A DNA stretch of 7,152 nt, from the NCBI GenBank assembly GCA_018818505.1, contig JAHIRR010000124.1, positions 1 to 7,152 on the forward strand. Reading direction: 5' to 3'. Position numbers and translations under genes: made by a program. Positions within the stretch are counted from its first letter, which is position 1; every line of letters begins with the position of its first letter. The notes beneath the pieces were generated by a model, which worked only from the letters and a program-made list of their open reading frames with translations, searched no databases and was not told the origin of the DNA. Positions 1 to 7,152 of the stretch are shown one piece after another. The stretch comes from Candidatus Omnitrophota bacterium. Its GTDB lineage: Bacteria; Omnitrophota; Koll11; Gorgyraeales; Gorgyraeaceae.

Positions 1-4
1 ATAT

Positions 5-33
5 AGTATATATGATAATTCCAAGAAAGACAA
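5..33 (-). promoter_or_regulatory. candidate sigma70-like promoter reading off the left edge
   Basis: On the minus strand TTGTCT (28-33) is followed after exactly 17 bp by TATACT (5-10), matching 4 of 6 and 5 of 6 consensus bases. It would drive a leftward gene lying outside the window. The rest of 1-156, downstream of ftsB, has no convincing gene, tRNA or terminator; only a weak A/T hairpin (CAAAAA 74-79 with TTTTTG 85-90) is visible. The region is AT-rich, so a chance match is possible. Confidence 0.35.
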
Positions 34-156
34 GTGCGCGAAGAAAAAAATGAACCAACCCTGAGCTGAACCGCAAAAAGTGTATTTTTGTGAGGAGATT
101 TTAGGAATCAGAGGTGAGAAGAAATTGATTCGTTAGAGCTGACTGTCAAGCAATGT

Positions 157-1773
<1,617 letters not shown>

Positions 1774-1779
<6 letters not shown>

Positions 1780-1802
1780 CTCTATTATTAGTATGATATA
1801 CT
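1774..1802 (+). promoter_or_regulatory. strong sigma70-like promoter of the FtsH-like gene
   Basis: A perfect TTGACA (1774-1779) is followed after 17 bp by TATACT (1797-1802), 5 of 6 consensus, with TG at 1794-1795 giving an extended -10. The predicted start of transcription is near 1809, about 20 nt before the ATG at 1830. This is the best promoter match in the window. Confidence 0.75.
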
Positions 1803-1815
1803 TTTATATCACAAT

Positions 1816-1821
1816 AAGGAG
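1816..1821 (+). promoter_or_regulatory. ribosome binding site of the FtsH-like gene
   Basis: AAGGAG lies 8 nt upstream of the ATG at 1830. It supports this start over the later in-frame Met codons (residues 11, 14 and 15). Confidence 0.8.
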
Positions 1822-1829
1822 AAAATAAA

Positions 1830-3473
1830 ATGGATATTTTTACGCTTCGTAGATTCAAGATGCATCTCATGATGCATAAGATCAAGATAATCATAATCTT
1901 TGCTGTCACCTCGCTTTTAATATTGTCCGTATGGGGTTTATCATCCCTGGAATCCTTTTACCGTCATCTTACCATTGCACAGATGCCCATAACGCTCCTT
2001 TTATCAGGAGTCCACGCCGGCATATTCGTATTTATGTATATGGTATTCCTGCGAGGCGGGTTCACGAAGATCAAACAGACGACAATAAAAGGTCAAAAAG
2101 TTAATATACACTGGGATGATGTTATTGGCATAGACGAGGCAAAGGAAGAGGCATGGGAAGTAGTGCAGCTTATAAAAGACCGCACGCTGCTTCTTAAGAT
2201 CGGCGGAAGAATATTGCGCGGACTTCTGATGGTAGGGCCTCCGGGCTGCGGAAAGACATACCTCGCGAAGGCCATTGCGACAGAAGCAAATGTCCCTTTT
2301 ATATCCATGTCAGGAAGTGAATTCACTGAGATATTTGTAGGCGTAGGCGCTTCCCGCGTGAGGAAACTATTTAAAAGGGCAAGGGACCTCGCATATGGAC
2401 ACGGTGCCTGTATCGTTTTTATAGACGAGCTCGATGCCATAGGCAGGGCACGCTCGTTCAGTTTTATGGGCGGGGGGCAGGAGACAAACTCGACACAGAA
2501 CGCGCTTCTTGTAGAGATGGACGGCCTGAAAGAAAAAGATTTTAACGTCATTGTAATAGGCGCGACAAATGCCGCGGAAGGCGTGCTGGACGCAGCGCTC
2601 TTAAGGCCTGGGAGATTTGACAGAAAGATCTACATTGACAGGCCCAGCCTCCAGGGAAGAGAAAAGGTATTTGAATATTATCTTAAAAAGGTAAAATATG
2701 ACAAAAATATCGACATAGGCAGGCTTGCGCGAAAAGCAGTGTATAAAACACCTGCTGAAATCGACAATATAATAAAAGAAGCCGCTCTTATAGCTACAAG
2801 AAACAAAAAAGATATAGTAAGCCATAAAGAGTTATCTGAGGCAATGGAACGCATTGACATGGGCCTGAAGCACAAGAAACAGCTCACAAAAGAAGAAAGA
2901 GAGATGGTAGCCTTCCATGAAACAGGCCATCTGGTTACAATGTACATACTACATCCTACTGATGATGTGTTCAAGGCATCCATCATATCCCGAAAAGAAA
3001 TGCTCGGCGCAGTATATCATCAGCCGCGAGAAGAACTTTATACGCGCAATAAAGAGGCATTGCTCGCAGATATCAAGGTAAACATTGGCGGCTATGTTGC
3101 GGAAAAAATACACACAGGGACTACCTCGAGCGGGGTATCGGATGATTTTAAAAAAGCGATGCGAACAGCCAACGCAATGGTATGGAAATTGGGCATGAGT
3201 GATGCCGGTTATATAGGCGATTACACTACACTCGCTGGATCTGTGCAGCAGCCTGCATCTTTTCTCTCTCAAGCGCTTACAGAAAAACTAAATTCTGAAA
3301 CAGATAAAATCTTAAAAAAATGCCTTAAAGAAGTAGAGGATCTCCTCAAAAAAGAGTGGCAGATAGTAGAAAGATTCGTCAAGGAACTCCTTGAAAAAGA
3401 CGAATTGGAATATGATGAGATAGAGGCAATATTTAAGGAATATGGCAAGACTCATTATTCCAAACCTGCATGA
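1830..3473 (+). CDS. divergent FtsH-like membrane AAA+ zinc metalloprotease (peptidase family M41)
   Basis: This 547-residue protein resembles FtsH, a membrane-anchored hexameric ATPase that extracts and degrades membrane and cytoplasmic proteins. Two membrane segments (about 19-38 and 54-75) flank a loop of only about 16 residues. The AAA domain follows: Walker A GPPGCGKT (136-143, Cys where FtsH usually has Thr), pore motif FVG (169-171), Walker B CIVFIDE (194-200), and a second region of homology with arginine fingers in GRFDR (R262, R265). The peptidase domain has HETGH (363-367) and a probable third zinc ligand D439 in SSGVSDDFKKA. All catalytic residues appear present, so it is probably active. 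E. coli FtsH has 644 residues and its Walker A lies about 56 residues further in; the difference is the missing periplasmic domain. Other departures: YKTPAEI (305-311) replaces the usual GxSGADL, and GGYVAEK (420-426) replaces GGRAAEE. It is probably a paralogue, not the housekeeping FtsH. The lipoprotein gene is coupled downstream. Confidence 0.9.
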   Translation: MDIFTLRRFKMHLMMHKIKIIIIFAVTSLLILSVWGLSSLESFYRHLTIAQMPITLLLSGVHAGIFVFMYMVFLRGGFTKIKQTTIKGQKVNIHWDDVIGIDEAKEEAWEVVQLIKDRTLLLKIGGRILRGLLMVGPPGCGKTYLAKAIATEANVPFISMSGSEFTEIFVGVGASRVRKLFKRARDLAYGHGACIVFIDELDAIGRARSFSFMGGGQETNSTQNALLVEMDGLKEKDFNVIVIGATNAAEGVLDAALLRPGRFDRKIYIDRPSLQGREKVFEYYLKKVKYDKNIDIGRLARKAVYKTPAEIDNIIKEAALIATRNKKDIVSHKELSEAMERIDMGLKHKKQLTKEEREMVAFHETGHLVTMYILHPTDDVFKASIISRKEMLGAVYHQPREELYTRNKEALLADIKVNIGGYVAEKIHTGTTSSGVSDDFKKAMRTANAMVWKLGMSDAGYIGDYTTLAGSVQQPASFLSQALTEKLNSETDKILKKCLKEVEDLLKKEWQIVERFVKELLEKDELEYDEIEAIFKEYGKTHYSKPA

Positions 3474-4708
3474 ACATCCGCCTATTAAGATCTTTATTGG
3501 CAGTTGCGCTTCTTATTCCTCTATCTTCCTGTACGCCAGCGACTTACTCTAAAGAAAGAGTAGAAGAGTCCATAAAAAATCTCTGTAAAAAAGAATACGA
3601 CCTGGATGTGACTACAAGGATTACCGGCTCTACACTAGGCGTATTTATCCCCGTAGAAGGCCTTATAGACAAAGATCTAAAACTTGACCAGGACGCGGGT
3701 GAAAAAATAGAAGATGTCGCGCTATCCATACACAGGGTCAGCATGAGTACTGACAGGCCCTTAAAATTCTACACACTCACTGCCAGAGATATCGATATGC
3801 CAGGCGCGGAATTTGTGCTGACAGGCCATACTTACGATGTAGTGCGCGTGAGGCTGCTCGATATATCAAGGGGCGAATATCACAAAAGGATCCTTAGAGA
3901 CTTCAGGTTTAATCCTGTCACAGCCGGAGAGGCAAAGATAGCGGAGCTCTTTCAAGCCTTAAATGAAAATACGCCTTTGGTCCAAACTATCAAGCATATC
4001 TTTTATCCCATCTACACCCTTGGCCAGGATGGTACTCAAAAAATCGAGATAATAGATATTCAATCAAAAGAGATCTCGGAACAGGAATCGCTTTTCTATG
4101 TAAAAACAAAGGAATTTTATCACCCAAAACCTGGTTTTGAATCATACGGGGCAATATTCCCTCCAGGATTCCTGAATGAATATATTATTCTCGTCAATAT
4201 ATCAATGCTCCCAAATCCAATAAAAGAGATCGTGGCAAAATATTTCTATTCGGGTAATGAAATAAGACAAAGAGACCTGCAAAAGACCTTTGACCAATAT
4301 AAAGATATCGGGTATATAGCTATGGACGGCCTTCCGAAAAAGGCCCTGGACGAAGGATGGTTTCTCAGCCGGCAGATTACAAGAAGGATCAAGATGACCT
4401 TTGAAGAAGAAAAGAATCTGCGGAATAGATTTACAGTCCAAAGCTCTGAAGGCCACATAGAAAATCGTATATTCCAGTTTAAGTTTTCTATTTCCTCAGA
4501 GATGCCGTCCCTCTCTAAAGATGACAGCGAAGTCATATTCTCGAGGATCTTAAAACTAATTGCCGCAGTCACTCACAGATATGAATTCGAGGATTTCGAG
4601 GGGGTTGAACTTATTGACGCGCGTCCTGACGGGAAAAATATCTATTTATCAAGAGATGATCTGGAAAGATTCAGGCGAGGCCGCTTAAAGATTCAAGATC
4701 TTATTTAA
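3470..4708 (+). CDS. hypothetical lipoprotein coupled to the FtsH-like protease
   Basis: I do not recognise a family for this 412-residue protein. The N-terminus is a lipoprotein signal peptide: basic MNIRLLR, hydrophobic core about 8-18, and lipobox LSSC with the modified cysteine at 21. Residues +2 and +3 are Thr and Pro, with no Asp retention signal, so by the E. coli Lol rule the outer membrane is more likely than the inner. The mature part is soluble, mixed alpha/beta and rich in charged residues, without repeats or further membrane segments; besides C21 only one cysteine (C39) is evident. The C-terminus (about 395-410) is basic and probably helical. The ATG overlaps the protease TGA (ATGA) and has no Shine-Dalgarno sequence, so translation is probably coupled and the two proteins may work together; that link is inference. 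The 3' end overlaps convergent purN by 8 bp. Confidence 0.85.
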   Translation: MNIRLLRSLLAVALLIPLSSCTPATYSKERVEESIKNLCKKEYDLDVTTRITGSTLGVFIPVEGLIDKDLKLDQDAGEKIEDVALSIHRVSMSTDRPLKFYTLTARDIDMPGAEFVLTGHTYDVVRVRLLDISRGEYHKRILRDFRFNPVTAGEAKIAELFQALNENTPLVQTIKHIFYPIYTLGQDGTQKIEIIDIQSKEISEQESLFYVKTKEFYHPKPGFESYGAIFPPGFLNEYIILVNISMLPNPIKEIVAKYFYSGNEIRQRDLQKTFDQYKDIGYIAMDGLPKKALDEGWFLSRQITRRIKMTFEEEKNLRNRFTVQSSEGHIENRIFQFKFSISSEMPSLSKDDSEVIFSRILKLIAAVTHRYEFEDFEGVELIDARPDGKNIYLSRDDLERFRRGRLKIQDLI

Positions 4709-5300
4709 TCCTTACCCTTCTACCTTCTATCTTTAATCTTCCTTCTACAAAAAGCTGTATTGCCCGCGGATATATCTTGTGCTCTTCCTTGTGAATGGCC
4801 TCTGCGAGAGACTCTTCTGTATCATCTTCCGTTACAATAACACCAGTCTGTAAGATTACAGGGCCTGCGTCCATGTCTTCTGTCACGAAATGTACTGTTG
4901 CGCCCGTAAGCTTTACGCCATATTCAAATGCATCCTTTATGCCATGCGTGCCTTTAAATGACGGTAGAAGCGCAGGATGTATATTCATGATCCTATTCTT
5001 GTATTCCTTTATAAAATCTCGCGAGAGCAGCCTCATGTACCCCGCAAGCACGACCAGGTCTATCTTTTCTTCCTCTAGCTTCTCGATGATCGCTTTATCA
5101 AATTCTTCTCGTGATTTAAAATATTTCTTTTCAAGCACAAGAGCCGGGATCCCCGCCTTTTTTGCCCTTTTAAGCGCAAAACAATCAGGCATATCTGAGA
5201 CGACAAGCGCGATCTCAGCTTTTATATGCCCCTGCTTTTGGCTATCTATTATTGCCTGCAGATTTGTCCCGCTCCCTGAACAAAATATCGCGATCCTCAT
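4701..5300 (-). CDS. purN: phosphoribosylglycinamide formyltransferase (GAR transformylase)
   Basis: PurN transfers a formyl group from 10-formyltetrahydrofolate to glycinamide ribonucleotide, the third step of de novo purine synthesis in the cytoplasm. The 199-residue protein starts with the phosphate-binding loop FCSGSGTNLQ (6-15) and carries the catalytic triad at its E. coli positions: N106 and H108 in MNIHPALLPSFKG, and D144 in DMDAGPV. H137 in TVHFV is also conserved. The length is close to E. coli PurN (212). The ATG overlaps the thioredoxin TGA by 4 nt, and a GAGGAG about 11 nt upstream, inside the thioredoxin gene, provides a ribosome site. No other purine gene is visible, so purN rides as the last gene of the rnf-thioredoxin unit. 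No terminator is apparent after its stop, which lies within the convergent lipoprotein gene. Confidence 0.96.
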   Translation of the reverse strand: MRIAIFCSGSGTNLQAIIDSQKQGHIKAEIALVVSDMPDCFALKRAKKAGIPALVLEKKYFKSREEFDKAIIEKLEEEKIDLVVLAGYMRLLSRDFIKEYKNRIMNIHPALLPSFKGTHGIKDAFEYGVKLTGATVHFVTEDMDAGPVILQTGVIVTEDDTEESLAEAIHKEEHKIYPRAIQLFVEGRLKIEGRRVRIK

Positions 5301-5617
5301 AAGGCTAACATCTCCTCTATTTTATCTATAAAGGTATCTTTTGAAGCCACTCCTACCACTCTCGTAAACTCGCTTCCGCCTTTAAAGAAAATCACAGTAG
5401 GTATATTCATTACACCAAATTTTGTTGCTATTTCCATTGCATCGTCTATATTTAACTTTACGGCCTTGCATTTTCCATCATATTCCTTGCTTATCTCTTC
5501 TATGATAGGCGCTATCATCTTGCACGGCATACACCATGTCGCCCAAAAATCCACAAGTATGGGCATAGATGCCTTTAAAACCTCTTGTTCAAAATTCTCC
5601 TTAGTAAGCGCTAGCAT
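5297..5617 (-). CDS. trxA: thioredoxin with a WCMPC active site
   Basis: This is a single-domain thioredoxin of 106 residues, the usual length, reducing protein disulfides in the cytoplasm. The active site is WCMPC (28-32), with Met where most thioredoxins have Gly; C29 and C32 are the redox pair. The buried Asp (D23 in VDFWA) and the cis-proline (P73 in NIPTV) are present. C50 is an additional cysteine. The ATG at 5617 is chosen because the fold begins there (MLALTKENF) and AAAGGGG lies 6 nt upstream (5624-5630). An upstream in-frame ATG at 5680 would add 21 residues read out of frame from the end of rnfB. The gene is 20 nt from rnfB and overlaps purN by 4 nt. It may serve general reduction; a specific link to Rnf is only suggested by position. 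Confidence 0.94.
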   Translation of the reverse strand: MLALTKENFEQEVLKASMPILVDFWATWCMPCKMIAPIIEEISKEYDGKCKAVKLNIDDAMEIATKFGVMNIPTVIFFKGGSEFTRVVGVASKDTFIDKIEEMLAL

Positions 5618-5637
5618 TCTTATCCCCTTTCTCTTTT

Positions 5638-6423
5638 CTATAGCTGCTTTATACACTTGGTAGGACACTTCTCGACACACAGCTTTAAAGGCGTAGCATC
5701 GTTTACCTTGCCATAATCCAATCGCGACAGATTATTTTCTATAACGAATGCGCCCTTCGAAAGCTTCTCACAGATTTTACATCCTATGCAACCGGCCTTG
5801 CAAGCTTTTTTTACAAAAGCTATCTTATCCTGGGACATGCACTTTACATAATATCTCTCTAAAATATGCCCGAGGGATATAATATTTTTTGGGCACGCCT
5901 CAGCGCATTTTCCGCATGAAGTGCATTTATCAGCGTCGATCACAGGCACGCCTTCTTCTCCCATGTGAATCGCATCAAAAGGGCACGCTGCAACGCAATC
6001 GCCAAAACCAAGGCACCCGAAGCTGCACAATTTCTGGCCGCCTGCCATAAGGGCTGCTCCTCTACACGTCCTAACGCCCTGGTAAATATACTTATCCTTT
6101 GCATTCTTTCCACCGCCACACCTTACACGTGCGATCTTCTTAGCAACACTGGACTTCTCCACGCCTAATATCTCAGCCAGCTTATTAGATATTTCCTCGC
6201 CTCCTGCTGGACAGCTGGTAAGGCTCATATCCCCTGCTGCGATTGCCTCTGCAAGGGCCGCGCACCCTGCCTTTCCACATGCGCCGCAATTAGCTCCAGG
6301 CAGAACAGCAAGAACCTCTTCCATCTTCGGATCTACCTCGACCCTGAAGATCTTTGAGGCAAGGGCCAGGCCTAAGCCAAACAAAATCCCCATCATTGAC
6401 ATTACTATTATCGCTATAAACAT
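5638..6423 (-). CDS. rnfB: Rnf complex subunit B, iron-sulfur electron-transfer protein
   Basis: RnfB is the polyferredoxin subunit of the membrane Rnf complex, which couples electron transfer between ferredoxin and NAD to ion pumping. The 261-residue protein has an N-terminal membrane anchor (about 2-23), then the RnfB-type 4Fe-4S domain (C46, C49, C54, C71), conserved C102 and C120, and a ferredoxin pair (C133, C137, C143, C147 and C167, C170, C173, C177). Then come C195 and C208 and a C-terminal ferredoxin-like domain with C212, C215, C218, C249, C253 and C257. In that last domain the expected fourth cysteine of motif 1 is Ser222, and the first two of motif 2 are Ala243 and Leu246, so only one cluster (C212, C215, C218, C253) seems possible. 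It starts 2 nt after rnfA without a clear Shine-Dalgarno sequence, suggesting coupling. It has more clusters than the short proteobacterial RsxB type. Confidence 0.95.
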   Translation of the reverse strand: MFIAIIVMSMMGILFGLGLALASKIFRVEVDPKMEEVLAVLPGANCGACGKAGCAALAEAIAAGDMSLTSCPAGGEEISNKLAEILGVEKSSVAKKIARVRCGGGKNAKDKYIYQGVRTCRGAALMAGGQKLCSFGCLGFGDCVAACPFDAIHMGEEGVPVIDADKCTSCGKCAEACPKNIISLGHILERYYVKCMSQDKIAFVKKACKAGCIGCKICEKLSKGAFVIENNLSRLDYGKVNDATPLKLCVEKCPTKCIKQL

Positions 6424-6425
6424 AA

Positions 6426-7034
6426 TTAAAATCTAAACCCGGCAAAGCCCATGAAGGCCATGGACATCAAGGATGCCACGATAAACGCTATTGCCATGCC
6501 TTTCATTGGACGAGGCACATCGCATAGCTCGAGCCGTTCGCGTATACCTGACATGAAAAGCAGCACTATAGTAAAGCCCACGCCTGCGCAAAATCCCTGC
6601 GTCACACAAAACAAAAGCGCGCTATAAACATTGTCCGCTGCCTTAAGAAACATCTCGCTATTTAAGACCGCTACGCCAAACACAGCGCAGTTCGTTGTAA
6701 TAAGCGCAAGGTATATACCAAAGACCCTGTACAATGCAGGGCTGAATTTCTGTATAAACATCTCTATGAGCTGCACAAAACTCGCGATAACAAGTATAAA
6801 TGAAAGTGTCCTCAGATATTCTATATGGAATGGTTTTAATAAAAAGCTATACACTGCCCACGTGATAATAGAAGACGCTGTCATGACAAATGTCACTGCA
6901 AGCCCCATGTAAAAGGCAGAGCGCGTTTCTTTAGATACTCCTATAAAAGGGCAAAGCCCGAGAAATTTAGATAGAATAAAATTATTGATGAATATGACGC
7001 TTATGACTATCATCAATAATTGTTTAAACTCCAT
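6426..7034 (-). CDS. rnfA: Rnf complex membrane subunit A
   Basis: RnfA is an integral membrane subunit of the Rnf complex; with RnfE it forms the membrane core through which electrons pass. The 202-residue protein has six predicted membrane segments (about 5-25, 39-62, 72-93, 104-124, 136-160, 177-198). The signature NNFILSKFLGLCPFIGVS (17-34) contains C28, and LITTNCAVFGVA (111-122) contains C116; this pair is the site of the intramembrane 2Fe-2S centre in RnfA/RnfE and NqrD/NqrE proteins. Wording such as YLRTLSFILVIA and IRERLELCDVP matches RnfA rather than RnfE. C143, C149 and C171 are additional cysteines. The ATG at 7034 has no good Shine-Dalgarno sequence. rnfE would normally precede it; here a repeat-bearing non-coding stretch lies upstream, and the window ends before any further rnf gene. 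Confidence 0.95.
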   Translation of the reverse strand: MEFKQLLMIVISVIFINNFILSKFLGLCPFIGVSKETRSAFYMGLAVTFVMTASSIITWAVYSFLLKPFHIEYLRTLSFILVIASFVQLIEMFIQKFSPALYRVFGIYLALITTNCAVFGVAVLNSEMFLKAADNVYSALLFCVTQGFCAGVGFTIVLLFMSGIRERLELCDVPRPMKGMAIAFIVASLMSMAFMGFAGFRF

Positions 7035-7059
7035 AATTAACTCGCTTCGCTCGTTAATA

Positions 7060-7152
7060 CACAGATGATCGCAGATTGCATGGTAATTCCAAGGCTTTAC
7101 AGATGATCGCAGATAGCTTTATCTGTGATCATCTTGTATCTTTTCATCTGTG
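7060..7152. repeat. dispersed-type repeat: two direct copies and one inverted copy
   Basis: ACAGATGATCGCAGAT occurs at 7061-7076 and again exactly at 7099-7114. A reverse-complement version, TATCTGTGATCATCTTGT, lies at 7120-7137, and CATCTGTG at 7145-7152 is the exact reverse complement of CACAGATG at 7060-7067. The cluster runs into the window edge and may continue. Its AGATGATC/ATCTGTG wording resembles intergenic repeats seen in many uncultured genomes; a genome-wide copy number cannot be judged from here. Confidence 0.75.
7101..7134. repeat. 15-bp hairpin made by facing repeat copies
   Basis: Bases 7101-7115 pair with 7120-7134 over 15 positions, 14 Watson-Crick and one G-T (7109 with 7126), around the 4-nt loop GCTT. 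There is no T-run directly after it on the minus strand, so it is not a standard terminator for an upstream gene. If transcribed it would sit in the leader of rnfA. The first direct copy (7063-7076) could compete for the same partner strand. Confidence 0.7.

Noticed and set aside
74..90. CAAAAA/TTTTTG inverted repeat as terminator of the eno-ftsB operon
   Set aside because: The stem is six bp, nearly all A-T, and no proper T-run follows; it is too weak to call a terminator.
127..149. TTGACA on the minus strand at 144-149 as a promoter after ftsB
   Set aside because: No acceptable -10 box lies 16-18 bp downstream; the best candidates are AATTTC-like.
2093..3272. Several open frames on the minus strand opposite the protease gene
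   Set aside because: They mirror a clearly conserved AAA+/M41 coding frame, have no ribosome sites, and encode low-complexity Ser/Phe-rich or Cys-rich products typical of antisense shadows.
4686..4703. AAGAT...ATCTT inverted repeat at the convergent gene ends as a bidirectional terminator
   Set aside because: The arms are only five A/T-rich base pairs with no adjoining T-run, below what a terminator needs.
4795..5331. 178-codon plus-strand open frame opposite purN
   Set aside because: purN has all its catalytic residues in the other frame; the plus-strand product is Ser-rich and without recognisable motif.
5618..5680. Longer thioredoxin start at the ATG at 5680
   Set aside because: It would read through the end of rnfB in another frame and add 21 residues foreign to the fold; the ATG at 5617 has its own ribosome site.
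7061..7114. Two direct repeats as the start of a CRISPR array
   Set aside because: Only two 16-bp copies with one 22-bp spacer are present, a third copy is inverted, and no cas gene is visible; a structured dispersed repeat fits better.

Overview
The window looks like ordinary chromosome from an uncultured, anaerobic, diderm bacterium. The lineage is inferred only: the Rnf complex points to anaerobic energy metabolism, the lipobox protein to a lipoprotein-bearing envelope, and the moderate GC with dense 4-nt gene overlaps would fit Omnitrophota/PVC-like candidate phyla. I see no phage, transposase, CRISPR array or defence gene.

Left block (about 1-1703, minus strand): eno (enolase) followed by ftsB (septum initiator family), overlapping by 13 nt. 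A 126-bp divergent intergenic region (1704-1829) separates eno from a plus-strand pair. It carries two face-to-face sigma70-like promoters whose -35 boxes form the arms of one perfect dyad. Middle block (1830-4708, plus strand): a divergent FtsH-like membrane AAA+ zinc protease with almost no periplasmic domain, joined by an ATGA overlap to an unrecognised lipoprotein of 412 residues. Right block (4701-7034, minus strand): rnfA, rnfB, thioredoxin and purN, packed as one transcription unit read right to left. purN ends 8 bp inside the 3' end of the convergent lipoprotein gene. The right edge (7060-7152) is non-coding and holds a repeat family with two direct copies and one inverted copy that folds into a 15-bp hairpin just upstream of rnfA.

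Functionally, RnfA and RnfB are two subunits of the membrane ferredoxin:NAD oxidoreductase; the other rnf genes would be expected off the right edge. Thioredoxin supplies thiol reduction, and PurN and enolase are core metabolism. The least conventional pair is the FtsH-like protease with its coupled lipoprotein, which may be a membrane quality-control module; this is inference from gene order and domain loss. The RnfB C-terminal ferredoxin domain has lost the ligands of exactly one of its two predicted clusters. Nothing here proves a new system; the protease-lipoprotein pair is the best candidate for follow-up.
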